From: Stenotrophomonas koreensis
GTDB lineage: Bacteria > Pseudomonadota > Gammaproteobacteria > Xanthomonadales > Xanthomonadaceae
NCBI RefSeq assembly: GCF_001431525.1
Contig: NZ_LDJH01000017.1
Span: forward strand, 84,074-148,073
Reading direction: 5' to 3'
DNA: 64,000 nt
In this document: positions 55,594-64,000 of the stretch, piece after piece
How positions within the stretch are numbered: position 1 is the stretch's first letter
How the letters are laid out: each line of letters begins with the position of its first letter
Program-made: the position numbers and the translations under genes
Notes under the pieces: generated by a model
Database searches by the model: none
Told to the model about the DNA's origin: nothing
Seen by the model: the letters and a program-made list of their open reading frames with translations, nothing else

Positions 55594-55866
55594 ATGGCCG
55601 CCGTTTCCCCCTCTTGGTTTGTCTACCTGCTTGAATGTGCCGATGGCAGTTACTACGCCGGCATCACCACCGATGTCGACGCGCGCCTGGCCGCCCATCA
55701 GGCCGGCAAGGGCGCGCGCTATACGCGTGCCCACCGGCCATTGCGGGTACTGGCCAGCCGCGCCTACCCGGACCGCAGCAGCGCCTTGCGCGCGGAGTGG
55801 CAGCTCAAGCAGCTGCCACGCGCACGCAAGCTGGCCTTCTTCCTTCCCGATCAGGCCGGGTGCTGA
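55594..55866 (+). CDS. GIY-YIG nuclease superfamily protein (YhbQ type)
   Basis: A 90-residue single-domain protein. The GIY-YIG core is [20 protein letters not shown] with Arg in RLAAHQ and Glu in RAEWQLKQL, as in the YhbQ/UPF0213 group of DNA-repair-like nucleases. The ATG at 55594 was chosen from the conserved start; its ribosome site is weak. Its last 16 bp overlap the convergent carboxymuconolactone-decarboxylase-type gene. Confidence 0.9.
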   Translation: MAAVSPSWFVYLLECADGSYYAGITTDVDARLAAHQAGKGARYTRAHRPLRVLASRAYPDRSSALRAEWQLKQLPRARKLAFFLPDQAGC

Positions 55867-56222
55867 GCGCTGCCGGCCTGCTCGCTGAACTGCTGGAACG
55901 CGGCCAGCGCATTGGCCGCATACATCAGCGACGGACCGCCGCCCATGTACACCGCCACGCCGAGCATTTCCTGCAGCTCGGCCTCGCTGCAGCCCATCTG
56001 CACCAGCGCCTTGGTATGGAAGCCGATGCAGCCATCGCAACGCTGCGCCACACCGATGGCCAGGGCAATCAGCTCCTTGGTCCTGGCATCCAGTGCGCCG
56101 GCGGTCATCGCGGCACGGCCGAGGGCGCCGAAACCTTTCATGGTGTCGGTCTGGCCGGCACGCAGCGGCGCCAGGTGGCTGCTGATCTGGCTGGTCAGTT
56201 GGGTAAAGTCAGGCATGGACAT
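55851..56222 (-). CDS. Carboxymuconolactone decarboxylase family protein (AhpD-like)
   Basis: A 123-residue protein with the AhpD-type redox motif [12 protein letters not shown] and the preceding [13 protein letters not shown]. This suggests a thiol peroxidase-like or reductase role in the cytoplasm. It is divergent from an ArsR-type regulator gene across a 96-bp gap with an AT-rich repeat, so it is probably that regulator's target. Confidence 0.9.
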   Translation of the reverse strand: MSMPDFTQLTSQISSHLAPLRAGQTDTMKGFGALGRAAMTAGALDARTKELIALAIGVAQRCDGCIGFHTKALVQMGCSEAELQEMLGVAVYMGGGPSLMYAANALAAFQQFSEQAGSAQHPA

Positions 56223-56265
56223 GGCATCTTCCCGCGTCGGGTGGAGGAACCGGATTGCCCTGACG

Positions 56266-56289
56266 TTAAATTAGTATGTGCTAAATTAC
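56266..56289. promoter_or_regulatory. AT-rich operator candidate between the CMD and ArsR genes
   Basis: TTAAATTAG-TATGTG-CTAAATTAC contains the direct repeat TAAATTA and an inverted TTAG/CTAA core, in an otherwise GC-rich gap of 96 bp between divergent genes. It is the likely binding site of the ArsR-type repressor. Confidence 0.5.
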
Positions 56290-56318
56290 AACCGTTTGAT
56301 CATCCGAGGAAGTTGGCA

Positions 56319-56624
56319 ATGGATTCACAAGACCATGCTTTCATGCAGGAGGGAGCGAGCAAGGCCGCTGCCCTGTTGCGGGCGGTCGGCAATGAGCGGC
56401 GCCTGCTGGTGCTGTGCCTGTTGATCGAACATGGCGAGCTGGCCGTGGGCCAGCTGCTGGAGCAGGTGGACCTGAGCCCTTCGGCGTTGTCCCAGCACCT
56501 GACCCGGATGCGTGCCGAGGGCCTGATCGATTACCGCCGCCAGGCGCAGACGCTGTACTACCGTATCGCCAACCCGGCGGTGGCCGAGCTGGTGGCCACG
56601 CTGAAGCGGATTTACTGCCCGTAA
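56319..56624 (+). CDS. ArsR-family regulator with BigR/SqrR-like cysteine pair
   Basis: A 101-residue winged-helix protein: NERRLLVLCLLIEHGELAVG, recognition helix LSPSALSQHLTRMRAEGLI and wing YRRQAQTLYYRI. C33 in the alpha-2 region and C100 near the C-terminus match the two Cys positions of the BigR/SqrR persulfide sensors. No arsenic-site CVC motif is present. Control by sulfane sulfur or oxidants is therefore likely (inference). GAGGAAG precedes the ATG at 56319. Confidence 0.82.
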   Translation: MDSQDHAFMQEGASKAAALLRAVGNERRLLVLCLLIEHGELAVGQLLEQVDLSPSALSQHLTRMRAEGLIDYRRQAQTLYYRIANPAVAELVATLKRIYCP

Positions 56625-56680
56625 CCGGGCCCGCCGCCGCGGTTCACGGCTGCCGGCAACGAGCCCTGGCAGCTCAACGC

Positions 56681-56712
56681 ACAACGCCCGGCATGGGCCG
56701 GGCGTTGTGGTT
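56681..56712. terminator. Terminator between the ArsR gene and the CoA-transferase gene
   Basis: A perfect 12-bp stem ACAACGCCCGGC/GCCGGGCGTTGT (56681-56692 with 56697-56708) lies between convergent genes. A short TTTT follows on the plus strand. Confidence 0.8.
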
Positions 56713-56732
56713 TTCCTGCAGCGCGGGGGCGC

Positions 56733-58247
56733 TTACTTCTTCATCGAACCGGTGTCGATATAGCGCTGGTGCCAGGACAGGGCTTCGGGCAGCAGGTGCG
56801 GGGTGTGCATGCCGTAACCGTCGCGCTGTGCACGCTCGAAGTAATCATTGAGCGCATCGCGGAAGCTCGGGTGCGCGCACTTGTCGATGATCACGCGGGC
56901 ACGCTTGCGCGGCGCCAGGCCGCGCAGGTCGGCCAGGCCCTGCTCGGTGACGATGATCGACACGTCGTGCTCGGTGTGGTCGACATGGCTGACCATCGGC
57001 ACGATCGCCGAGATGTCGCCGCCCTTGGCCAGCGACGGACTCAGGAAGGTGGACAGGAAGCCGTTGCGGGTGAAGTCGCCCGAACCGCCGATGCCGTTCA
57101 TGATCCGCGAACCCATCACGTGGGTGGAGTTGACGTTGCCGTACAGGTCGGCCTCGATCATGCCGTTCATGCCGATGCAGCCCAGGCGGCGGACCAGTTC
57201 CGGATGGTTGGAGATCTCCTGCGTACGCATGATGATGCGCTCGCGGTAGAACTTGATGTTGCGCTTGAACTCTTCGTTGGCTTCCGGGCTCAGGGCAAAG
57301 CCGGTGCACGAGGCGTACTCGAGCACACCGCTCTTGAGCAGGTCCAGCATGCCGTCCTGGATCACCTCGGTGAAGGCGGTCAGGCCACGGAAACCGCTCT
57401 CGGCCAGGCCGGCGAGTACGGCGTTGGGGATGTTGCCCACGCCCGACTGTAGCGGCAGCAGGTTGTGCGGCAGGCGGCCCTTGCTCACTTCGTGCTTGAG
57501 GAAGTCGATCAGGTAGGTCGCGATCTGCTTGCTGTCCGCATCGGCCGGCTTGAACGGGCTGTTGCGGTCCGGGGCGTTGGTGTAGACCACGGCCACGACC
57601 TTGGACGGGTCGACCTTCAGCGTGTGCTGGCCGATGCGGTCATCGGCGTTGACCAGCGGGATCGGCTTGCGGTGCGGCGGCAGTGCGGTGCCGTAGTACA
57701 CATCGTGCATGCCGAGGATGTCTTCCGGCTGCCACTCGTTGACCTCGATGATCACCTTCTTGGCCAGGTCCAGCCAGGTCTTGTTGTTGCCCACCGAGGT
57801 GGCCGGCACCAGCGAGCCGTCTTCCAGGATCGAGCTGACCTCGACCACGGCGGTATCGATATCACCGTAGAAACCGAACCACACGTGCTGGGCAACGTGG
57901 GAGAGGTGGATGTCGATGTAATCCAGCTCACCGCTGTTGATGCGCTTGCGCGCGTCCGGATCGGTCTGGAACGGCATGCGCAGGGCCAGGCCCTCGGCCT
58001 TGGCCAGTGCACCGTCCAGCTCCGGTGCGGTGGAGGCGCCGGTCAGCAGGTTGATCTTGAACTCCTGGCCGGCCTGGTGGCTGGCTTCGATGCGTTGGGC
58101 CAACGCCATCGGCACGGCCTTGGGATAACCAGAACCGGTGAAGCCGCTCATGGCGACGGTTTCGCCCGGCCCGATAAAGGCGGCGGCGGCCTCGGCAGAG
58201 ACGACCAGATCGCGCATGCGCGCGTTGTGGATGCGAGCTACAGACAT
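56733..58247 (-). CDS. Succinate CoA-transferase / acetyl-CoA hydrolase family
   Basis: A 504-residue class I CoA-transferase of the AarC (succinyl-CoA:acetate) type. The catalytic Glu lies in AFTEVIQDG, and the oxyanion-type loops GNIPNAVLAGLAES and IGGSGDFTRNG are present. It would convert acetate plus succinyl-CoA into acetyl-CoA plus succinate, bypassing succinyl-CoA synthetase. A palindrome overlapping a GATAAT -10-like box lies 25 bp upstream of the start. Confidence 0.9.
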   Translation of the reverse strand: MSVARIHNARMRDLVVSAEAAAAFIGPGETVAMSGFTGSGYPKAVPMALAQRIEASHQAGQEFKINLLTGASTAPELDGALAKAEGLALRMPFQTDPDARKRINSGELDYIDIHLSHVAQHVWFGFYGDIDTAVVEVSSILEDGSLVPATSVGNNKTWLDLAKKVIIEVNEWQPEDILGMHDVYYGTALPPHRKPIPLVNADDRIGQHTLKVDPSKVVAVVYTNAPDRNSPFKPADADSKQIATYLIDFLKHEVSKGRLPHNLLPLQSGVGNIPNAVLAGLAESGFRGLTAFTEVIQDGMLDLLKSGVLEYASCTGFALSPEANEEFKRNIKFYRERIIMRTQEISNHPELVRRLGCIGMNGMIEADLYGNVNSTHVMGSRIMNGIGGSGDFTRNGFLSTFLSPSLAKGGDISAIVPMVSHVDHTEHDVSIIVTEQGLADLRGLAPRKRARVIIDKCAHPSFRDALNDYFERAQRDGYGMHTPHLLPEALSWHQRYIDTGSMKK

Positions 58248-58271
58248 GATCTATACAACATCGAATGGGGT

Positions 58272-58288
58272 TGGCCGATTATCGGCCA
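58272..58288 (-). promoter_or_regulatory. Palindromic operator candidate of the CoA-transferase gene
   Basis: TGGCCGA-TTA-TCGGCCA is a perfect 7-3-7 palindrome. On the minus strand its centre contains GATAAT, a reasonable -10 box. A repressor bound here would block transcription. Confidence 0.5.
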
Positions 58289-58368
58289 TCTGGCGGCCCA
58301 GAAGGTGTGCGACCTTGGTGTAATGGCCACGTGATTGCCGAACATGGCGGGCAGTTCAATACGTCTAG

Positions 58369-58404
58369 GCAATAAGGCAAGTCCTCGCAGGTATTGCTTT
58401 TTTT
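58369..58404 (+). terminator. Weak terminator-like structure in the intergenic region
   Basis: The 6-bp stem GCAATA/TATTGC with a 17-nt loop is followed by seven T's on the plus strand. Nothing upstream on this strand is annotated, so it could end an unannotated short or antisense transcript. Confidence 0.35.
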
Positions 58405-58476
58405 GCACTGCAGCGTGCAAGTTGCCGATTGCCCCGCCAAGATCGCCCTGCATCCCGACGTGGGGGAGGGAGCAGG

Positions 58477-58510
58477 GCCCGCTGGCAGTTCGCTGCAAGC
58501 GGGCTTTTTA
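58477..58510 (+). terminator. Intrinsic terminator upstream of glnE
   Basis: The stem GCCCGCT/AGCGGGC (58477-58483 with 58498-58504) carries an inner GCAG-TTCG-CTGC hairpin and is followed by TTTTT. It ends 55 bp before glnE, so it is either an attenuator or the end of a small RNA. Confidence 0.7.
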
Positions 58511-58564
58511 TTGCCTGCGATCTGCCGACAGCCATCCACCCCTGACCGTTGCGAACTGCCTGCC

Positions 58565-61384
58565 ATGACCGTTGCCGCCCCATTGTCCCCCCCGCTGCAG
58601 GCCTGCGTGGAGCGCGCCCTGGCGCGCCTGCAGCCGATCCTGGCCCAGCTGCCGGCACCGCTTGCTGCCGGCGAACAGGCGCTACTGCAGCAGCTGGTGA
58701 TCGCCAGCGACTTTGCCATCGACACCCTGCTGCGCCAGCCTGCGCTGCTGGGCCAGCTGTTGGCCCCCGGCTGTCCGCCGATTGCGCCGCCGCGGTTGGA
58801 TCCGGACCAGCCCAGCGAGTGGCCGGTGCTGCTTCGGCGTTACCGCGCCGCGGCCTCGACCCGGCTGATCTGGCGTGACCTGGGCGGGCTGGATCCGGTC
58901 GAGGCGACCCTGGCCGGCGCCACCGTGCTGGCCGAGCAGTGCCTGGGCCTGGCGCTGGACGCGCTGGAGGCTGAATTTTCCAGCCGCCACGGCGTGGTCC
59001 GCGCCGAGGATGGCAGCGTGCAGCGGCTGGTGGTGTTCGGGCTGGGCAAGCTCGGCGGCGGCGAGCTGAACTTTTCTTCCGATATCGACCTGGTCTACGC
59101 CTACCCGCAGGGCGGTGAATCCGATGGGGCACGGCCGTTGGCCGCCGAGGAATATTTTGCCCGCCTCGGCCAGCGCCTGGCCCGGTTGCTGGATGACACC
59201 ACCGTGGAGGGTTTCTGCCACCGCGTCGACCTGCGCCTGCGCCCGTTCGGCAATGCCGGCCGGGTGGCGCTGTCGTTTGCCGGCATGGACCAGTATTTCC
59301 AGCGCGAGGGCCGCGACTGGGAGCGCTATGCCTGGCTCAAGGCGCGGGCGGTGGCCGGCGATATCGACGCCGGCGAGGCCTGGCTGGCCACGCTGCGGCC
59401 GTTTGTCTACCGCCGTTATCTGGATTTCACCGCACTGGACGGCCTGCGCGAGATGAAGGCGGCGATCAATGCCGAAGTCGCGCGCAAGGGCATGGGCGAA
59501 GACATCAAGCGTGGACCCGGCGGCATCCGTGAAATCGAATTCCTTGCCCAGTCGCTGCAGCTGATCCGTGGCGGGCGCGAGCCGGCCCTGCGCGAGCGCC
59601 GGCTGCTGCCGGCACTGCAGGCACTGATGGCCAGCGGCCAGATCGATGCGGACACCGGTGAGCGGCTGATGGCCTCCTACCGTTTCCTGCGCGTGCTGGA
59701 AAACCGGCTGCAGATGCTGCGCGATGCGCAGACCCACCGCCTGCCCGAAGATGCGCTGGACCGCGAGCGCATCGCCCGTGGCTTGGGCCATGCCGACTGG
59801 GCCGGCCTGCTGGCGGCCTGGCAGCCGGTGCGTGACTGGGTCAATGGCGAGTTCGCCGCGTTGCTGGCGCCGCGGCGTGGCCAGGCCGCACCGGATGCGT
59901 TGACCGGCTACTGGCGCGACCTGCCCGAGGGCGGGGATGTGCAGGTGCTGGCGCAGGCCGGTTTTGCCGATGCCGAAGGCGCCGACCAGGCACTGCGCGA
60001 TTTTGCCAGCGGCCATGGCGTGGCCTCGCTGTCGGACCAGGCGCGGGCGCGGCTGGACCGGGTGTTGCCGGCGCTGCTGCAGGCCGCTGCCGATACCGAG
60101 CGTGCCGATGCCGCGCTCAAGCGCGTGCTCGGCTTGCTGCAGGCGGTACTGCGCCGGACCTCCTACCTGGCCCTGCTTGATGAGCAGCCCAGCGCGCTGG
60201 CGCGGCTGGTCAACGTGCTCTCGCGCAGTGCGCTGCTGGCCGAGCGCCTGGTCGGCTATCCGCTGCTGCTGGACGAGCTGCTCGATACCCGCGTCGGTGG
60301 CCCGATCCCGCCGCCGGCGCAGGTCAGCGCCGCCTGCGCCGCCGCGCTGCAGATCGATGATCCGGAAAGCGCCCTGCGCGCCTTGAATGAAACCCGGCTG
60401 GCGCTGAGTTTCCGCATGGCGCTGGCCTTCCACGATGGCCGCCAGGATGCACTGGCCTGCACCGCGCAGCTGGCCCAGCTGGCCGATGCGGTGGTCGACA
60501 CCGTCTACCGGATGGCGCTGGCCGAAATTGAACAGGCGCACGGGCAGATCGCCGGTGGCCGCTTTGCGGTGATTGGCTATGGCTCGCTGGGCGGCAACGA
60601 GCTCGGTTTTGGCTCGGACCTGGACCTGGTGTTCCTGCATGACCAGCCGCCCGGCTGCGAAGGCAGCGATGGCCGCCGGCCGCTGGACCCGGGTCGTTAT
60701 TACGCGCGGCTGGCGCAGAAGATGATGTCCCTGCTCGGCGCGGTCACCGCCGGCGGCCGGCTGTATGACACCGATGTGCGGCTGCGCCCGGATGGCGGCA
60801 AGGGCGCGCTGGTGTCCTCGCTGGCCAGCTACACCGAATACCAGCGCGAGCGGGCCTGGACCTGGGAACACCAGGCGCTGGTGCGTGCCCGCGCGGTGGC
60901 CGGTGATCCCGGGCTGATGGCCGATTTCACCGCGGTGCGTGCCGCCACCCTCGGCCGCCAGCGTGACTGGGCGACGCTGGTCGATGACGTGGTGCGGATG
61001 CGGGCGCGGATGCGCGCCGAGCTGGACCGCAGCGATGCGGCGCGGCTGGACCTGAAGCAGGGCGCCGGCGGGGTGGTCGACCTGGAATTCCTGCTGCAGA
61101 CCGGGGTGCTGGCGCTGGCGGCCACGCAGCCCTCACTGCTGGCGCAGACCAGCAGCCAGGCCCTGATCGATGCGCTGGGCCAGGTCGGCTGGCTGGATGC
61201 GGCAAGCGTGACCGGTCTGCACTGCGCCCACGCCATCCTGCTCGACAGCGGCCTGGGCTGCACGCTGGACCGGCGGCCGCGCATTGTGGCGCGCACACCG
61301 GCCATCGAGCAGGCCGGGGCGGCGATTGCCGCGGCCTGTGCGCGGGTCGGGTTGATGCTCGGCGAGCCGCCAGCGGTCGGGTGA
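58565..61384 (+). CDS. glnE: Bifunctional glutamine synthetase adenylyltransferase/deadenylase
   Basis: The 939-residue enzyme adenylylates and deadenylylates glutamine synthetase in response to PII and glutamine. Both nucleotidyltransferase halves are intact: [19 protein letters not shown] (N-terminal, split by the Gly turn) and [19 protein letters not shown] (C-terminal). Each is followed by a GlnD-PII-uridylyltransferase-like helical domain, with [12 protein letters not shown] and [12 protein letters not shown]. The ATG at 58565 was chosen by family start; the frame extends upstream through a terminator hairpin. Confidence 0.96.
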   Translation: MTVAAPLSPPLQACVERALARLQPILAQLPAPLAAGEQALLQQLVIASDFAIDTLLRQPALLGQLLAPGCPPIAPPRLDPDQPSEWPVLLRRYRAAASTRLIWRDLGGLDPVEATLAGATVLAEQCLGLALDALEAEFSSRHGVVRAEDGSVQRLVVFGLGKLGGGELNFSSDIDLVYAYPQGGESDGARPLAAEEYFARLGQRLARLLDDTTVEGFCHRVDLRLRPFGNAGRVALSFAGMDQYFQREGRDWERYAWLKARAVAGDIDAGEAWLATLRPFVYRRYLDFTALDGLREMKAAINAEVARKGMGEDIKRGPGGIREIEFLAQSLQLIRGGREPALRERRLLPALQALMASGQIDADTGERLMASYRFLRVLENRLQMLRDAQTHRLPEDALDRERIARGLGHADWAGLLAAWQPVRDWVNGEFAALLAPRRGQAAPDALTGYWRDLPEGGDVQVLAQAGFADAEGADQALRDFASGHGVASLSDQARARLDRVLPALLQAAADTERADAALKRVLGLLQAVLRRTSYLALLDEQPSALARLVNVLSRSALLAERLVGYPLLLDELLDTRVGGPIPPPAQVSAACAAALQIDDPESALRALNETRLALSFRMALAFHDGRQDALACTAQLAQLADAVVDTVYRMALAEIEQAHGQIAGGRFAVIGYGSLGGNELGFGSDLDLVFLHDQPPGCEGSDGRRPLDPGRYYARLAQKMMSLLGAVTAGGRLYDTDVRLRPDGGKGALVSSLASYTEYQRERAWTWEHQALVRARAVAGDPGLMADFTAVRAATLGRQRDWATLVDDVVRMRARMRAELDRSDAARLDLKQGAGGVVDLEFLLQTGVLALAATQPSLLAQTSSQALIDALGQVGWLDAASVTGLHCAHAILLDSGLGCTLDRRPRIVARTPAIEQAGAAIAAACARVGLMLGEPPAVG

Positions 61385-61390
61385 CGCGGC

Positions 61391-61954
61391 TCAGCGGGTC
61401 GCGCTGCCGGCTGCGGCCAGCTTCCACAGGGCGAGGCGGAACGGCAGCAGCAGGCACACCGCGATCGCCAGCTTGACCGCCAGGTCGCCCAGCGCCCAGC
61501 TCAGCCACGGCAGCGGCTGCCCGGCAAAGGACACGCTCCAGAAGATCGCCGTGTCCAAGGTGGCCGAACAGACGCTGGCCACCAGCGGTGCGCGCCACCA
61601 GCGGCCCTGGCGCAGGCGGTCGAACACGCCGATGTCCAGCAGCTGCGAAGCGATGAAGGCCAGGCAGGAGCCGATGGCGATGCGCGGACTGGCCAGCCAG
61701 ATCGACGCCAGCACCGCCAGCGCAAAGCCGGCCCAGGCGACCTTGCGCGCGGCCTGCGGGCCAAAGCGGCGGTTGACCAGGTTGGAAACCAGAAACGCCA
61801 CCGGGTAGGAAAACGCGCCCCAGGTCAGCCAGTCGTTGATCGGGTACATCACCAGGATGTTGGAGCCCAGCACCACCACGCCCATTGCCAGCACCGCGAT
61901 CAGCAGGTCGCGGTGGCGCAGGCGGGCAAACAGCGGGGCAGCGGGCAGGGACAT
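61391..61954 (-). CDS. yhhQ: Queuosine precursor transporter (VUT/YhhQ family)
   Basis: A 187-residue membrane protein with six helices. Diagnostic stretches are SNILVMYPIND, FSYPVAFLVSNLVNRRFGP, AIGSCLAFIASQLLDIGVFDRLR and SATLDTAIFWSVSFAG. The family imports preQ0/preQ1 for tRNA queuosine. The ATG at 61954 is preferred to one five codons upstream. It converges on glnE with a 6-bp gap. Confidence 0.88.
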   Translation of the reverse strand: MSLPAAPLFARLRHRDLLIAVLAMGVVVLGSNILVMYPINDWLTWGAFSYPVAFLVSNLVNRRFGPQAARKVAWAGFALAVLASIWLASPRIAIGSCLAFIASQLLDIGVFDRLRQGRWWRAPLVASVCSATLDTAIFWSVSFAGQPLPWLSWALGDLAVKLAIAVCLLLPFRLALWKLAAAGSATR

Positions 61955-62132
61955 CGGCGGGGCAGGCAAGCAGGCGGGCGGCGATTATCGCCCTGATCGG
62001 CTTTACCGTGGCCGACAGCCGGCCGTTGCAGGCCGGCGCCAGCGGTTGGCCAGGCCAGGTCCTTCCGGCACGCCGCAACCCGCAGTGCACGCGCGCAACG
62101 CCAGGCCGCGCATCGCGCAGGCGCGGTTTGCG

Positions 62133-63092
62133 CTACAGCCCCAGGCGCTGGCGCACCTCGGCAGCAATCCGGCCGGTTTCGCGCAGCGGTTCAATCGGCT
62201 GCCGGGCATTGCTCACCGGCACCAGCTCGGTCAGCAGCCGGCCGCGCTCGCGCAGGCTGCGCTGGAACTGGGTCATCCGGCCGCGCGCGCTGTCGGCCAG
62301 CAGTACGCTCACCGGCACCCGGGTGGCACAGGCCTCGGACAGCAGGTTGACCGAATCGGGGGTGACCACGATGCGGTCGGCCCAGCCGAGCAGGCCGGCA
62401 TACGGGTTGGTGCCATCGCCGCCATCACTCCAGATCACCCGCGGCAGGCTGGCAAAGGCGGTGAGCATGGCCTGCGCCACTGCCGCCGGGGTGCGCCGCG
62501 AGGTGGTCGCCAGCACACTGCCGCCTTCGGCGCGGATCTGGCTGGCAATCCGGGCAAAGCAGGCCGACATCGCCGCTTCGTCCCAGTGGGCGTGGTCGGT
62601 CGGGCCACCCACCAGTACCGCCGTGCGCGGACCGGGCAGCTGGCCGATGTGGGCAAAGGCGGCGCGGCCCCAGGCCAGCCAGTCATCGGTCACCGGGTTC
62701 AGGCTGCCCTGCAGGGTCAGCACGTTGGAGCCGCGCAGGTTGTCATGCTCCGGGGCGATGACCAGGTCCCAGTGGCGCGGGTTGATCCGCGGGTTGAGGA
62801 TCTGTACCACCGCACTGCCACGCTGGCGCAGCTGGCGCAGGGCCAGCGCCGCCTGCCGGCCGCAGCCGATGGCCACCGCTGGCGGGCTATCCAACAGCGC
62901 CGAAAATTCCGCACCATAGGCCTGGTCGGCGCCCGGCAGCCAGCGCGGTGCGGCCCAGCGCCACGGTGCACGCGGTTGCAGGGCCAGGCGTGTCACCGTA
63001 CCCGGGCGCAAGGCACGCGCCAGCGCTACCGCCTGTCGGAGATTGCCGGCGCGTCCATCGGTAATGGCCTGGATCGGGCTAGGTTGTTGCAC
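62133..63092 (-). CDS. ELM1/GtrOC1 family protein
   Basis: A 319-residue protein of the mitochondrial-fission-ELM1-like family: [44 protein letters not shown] split by the turn, and [19 protein letters not shown]. The fold resembles GT-B glycosyltransferases, and some relatives lie in LPS or O-antigen regions. The bacterial role is not settled. It is divergent from the rutE-type gene. Confidence 0.85.
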   Translation of the reverse strand: MQQPSPIQAITDGRAGNLRQAVALARALRPGTVTRLALQPRAPWRWAAPRWLPGADQAYGAEFSALLDSPPAVAIGCGRQAALALRQLRQRGSAVVQILNPRINPRHWDLVIAPEHDNLRGSNVLTLQGSLNPVTDDWLAWGRAAFAHIGQLPGPRTAVLVGGPTDHAHWDEAAMSACFARIASQIRAEGGSVLATTSRRTPAAVAQAMLTAFASLPRVIWSDGGDGTNPYAGLLGWADRIVVTPDSVNLLSEACATRVPVSVLLADSARGRMTQFQRSLRERGRLLTELVPVSNARQPIEPLRETGRIAAEVRQRLGL

Positions 63093-63137
63093 TTTTGTTG
63101 TTAATCCGTTCCGATTTTATCGGGTGTTCCACTTATG

Positions 63138-63151
63138 GTGTACGTCTACAC
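63138..63151. promoter_or_regulatory. Palindromic operator candidate upstream of the nitroreductase gene
   Basis: GTGTA-CGTC-TACAC is a perfect 5-4-5 inverted repeat in the gap between the divergent ELM1-like and nitroreductase genes. A dimeric TetR- or MarR-type regulator could bind it. Confidence 0.4.
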
Positions 63152-63235
63152 TGCCGGCCATGGCCAAGCCATTGTGACCGGTTTTCGCTGTTCAACGCTG
63201 GCTTGCATGCCACATTTCCATCAAGGGTCTGTCTG

Positions 63236-63826
63236 ATGTCTACCGCTCTCTCCGATCAAGCACTGGATCAGCTGTTCCGCACCGCGCGTACCGCCAATGC
63301 GTTTGCCGACAAGCCGGTCAGCGATGACACCCTGCGCCAGCTGTACGAGCTGCTCAAGTGGGGCCCGACCGCTGCCAACACCACCCCGGCACGCTTTGTG
63401 TTCGTGACCAGCGCGCAGGCCAAGGCGCGCCTGCTGCCGGCACTGGACGCGGGCAACCGTGACAAGACCCTGGCTGCACCGGCAACCGTGATCGTCGGCT
63501 ACGACCTGGAGTTCCACCAGAAGCTGCCGTACCTGTTTCCGCATACCGACGCCAAGAGCTGGTTCGACGGCCCGCAGGAAAACCGCGCCAACCCGGCGCT
63601 GGTCAACGGCACCCTGCAGGGCGCCTACCTGATCCTGGCCGCACGCGCGCTGGGCCTGGCGGCCGGCCCGATGGGCGGCTTTGACCATGCCCAGGTCGAT
63701 GCGGCGTTTTTCGCCGGCACCAGCGTGCGCAGCAATTTCCTGGTCAACCTCGGCTACCCGTCCGAGCAGGGTTTGTTCCCGCGTTCACCGCGTTTGTCAT
63801 TCGATGAGGCCGCACGCATCCAGTGA
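63236..63826 (+). CDS. Malonic semialdehyde reductase RutE / nitroreductase family
   Basis: A 196-residue flavin-dependent nitroreductase of the RutE/HadB branch: [31 protein letters not shown] split at the loop, [14 protein letters not shown] and the FMN-side [13 protein letters not shown]. RutE reduces malonic semialdehyde in pyrimidine catabolism, but no other rut genes are nearby, so a general quinone or nitro reductase role is as likely. The ATG at 63236 follows AAGGG. Confidence 0.88.
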   Translation: MSTALSDQALDQLFRTARTANAFADKPVSDDTLRQLYELLKWGPTAANTTPARFVFVTSAQAKARLLPALDAGNRDKTLAAPATVIVGYDLEFHQKLPYLFPHTDAKSWFDGPQENRANPALVNGTLQGAYLILAARALGLAAGPMGGFDHAQVDAAFFAGTSVRSNFLVNLGYPSEQGLFPRSPRLSFDEAARIQ

Positions 63827-63906
63827 GGTGCCTGCGGTTGCTGTTGCACTGCCTGTTTTGCCTGTAACACCTCCCCGGATCCATCCATCCCTCCAAGGAA
63901 ACTCCC

Positions 63907-64000
63907 ATGAACACCGCAACCAAGCTGCTGCTCCCGCTGTCCCTGGCTGCTGCCCTGGCCGCCTGCTCGCAGCAGGCCCCGGCCCCGGCTGAAACCACCC
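63907..64000 (+). CDS. Lipoprotein, N-terminal part
   Basis: The gene runs off the window end. The 31 residues seen form a lipoprotein signal (KLLLPLSLAAALAAC, lipobox AAC with Cys20) and a Gln/Pro/Ala-rich tether. AAGGAAA precedes the ATG. The mature domain is not visible, so no function can be given. Confidence 0.8.
   Translation, partial: MNTATKLLLPLSLAAALAACSQQAPAPAETT

Noticed and set aside
61955..62132. preQ1 or other riboswitch before the queuosine-precursor transporter
   Set aside because: The 178-bp gap shows no recognisable preQ1-I/II core or U-rich pseudoknot by eye.

Overview
The window is high-GC bacterial chromosome, densely coded on both strands. Its gene content fits a gammaproteobacterium of the Xanthomonadaceae/Lysobacterales, closest in feel to Stenotrophomonas, Pseudoxanthomonas or Xanthomonas. 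The signs are the proteobacterial-type SpeD, Coq7, ErpA, a Fis with family-typical sequence beside PrmA and DUF3426, AmpE, GlnE, MdtABC, and the DUF6776-bactofilin-erpA order. Genus is inferred from family resemblance only. No rRNA, CRISPR array or prophage is visible. One IS3-family insertion sequence is present.

Layout. 0-4.4 kb: the end of speD, coq7, rplM-rpsI, tRNA-Gln and tRNA-Met, rppH, bfd and bfr (iron storage and release). 4.4-9.4 kb: a minus-strand signalling operon (DUF4126 protein, a FimX-like receiver/GGDEF/EAL protein with degenerate active sites, and a hybrid histidine kinase). 9.5-12.9 kb: DUF6776-bactofilin-erpA-nudC-ampE. 12.9-18.7 kb: small membrane proteins (DUF2752, CD225/dispanin, TM2-like), an MFS-acyltransferase fusion and a YccS-like transporter. 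18.8-21.1 kb: a Tat-type dienelactone hydrolase and the IS element. 21.1-25.4 kb: purH, two lipoproteins and purD. 25.5-31.4 kb: a six-gene plus-strand operon of lipid enzymes (CDP-alcohol phosphatidyltransferase, alpha/beta hydrolase-methyltransferase fusion, PAP2-dual-specificity phosphatase fusion, a small membrane protein, an acyltransferase and a CdsA-like cytidylyltransferase). 31.4-37.5 kb: fis, DUF3426, prmA, two unknown plus-strand genes, then accC, accB and aroQ. 37.6-42.7 kb: tlpA-like, dsbD, cutA and a secreted endonuclease. 43-47.9 kb: groESL with a sigma-32 promoter, trxC, a small outer-membrane barrel, and a DAHP synthase gene behind an aromatic-codon attenuator. 48-55.4 kb: mdtABC. 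55.6-64 kb: GIY-YIG protein, carboxymuconolactone decarboxylase-like protein and ArsR regulator, succinate CoA-transferase, glnE, queuosine-precursor transporter, ELM1-like protein, rutE-type nitroreductase and a truncated lipoprotein gene.

The two strongest finds are these. First, a complete transcription attenuator lies ahead of the DAHP synthase gene. Its leader peptide carries seven consecutive aromatic codons (F-Y-F-W-Y-W-F), and segments that can form mutually exclusive 1:2, 2:3 and 3:4 pairings are all present. Second, the 25.5-31.4 kb operon looks like a dedicated, uncharacterised phospholipid head-group pathway. Its CDP-alcohol phosphatidyltransferase has Asn in place of two of the four signature Asp residues. 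Secondary points are a hexanucleotide repeat inside the FimX-like linker, a DsbD with two tandem alpha domains, and a short, basic, lower-GC ORF next to the DAHP synthase gene.
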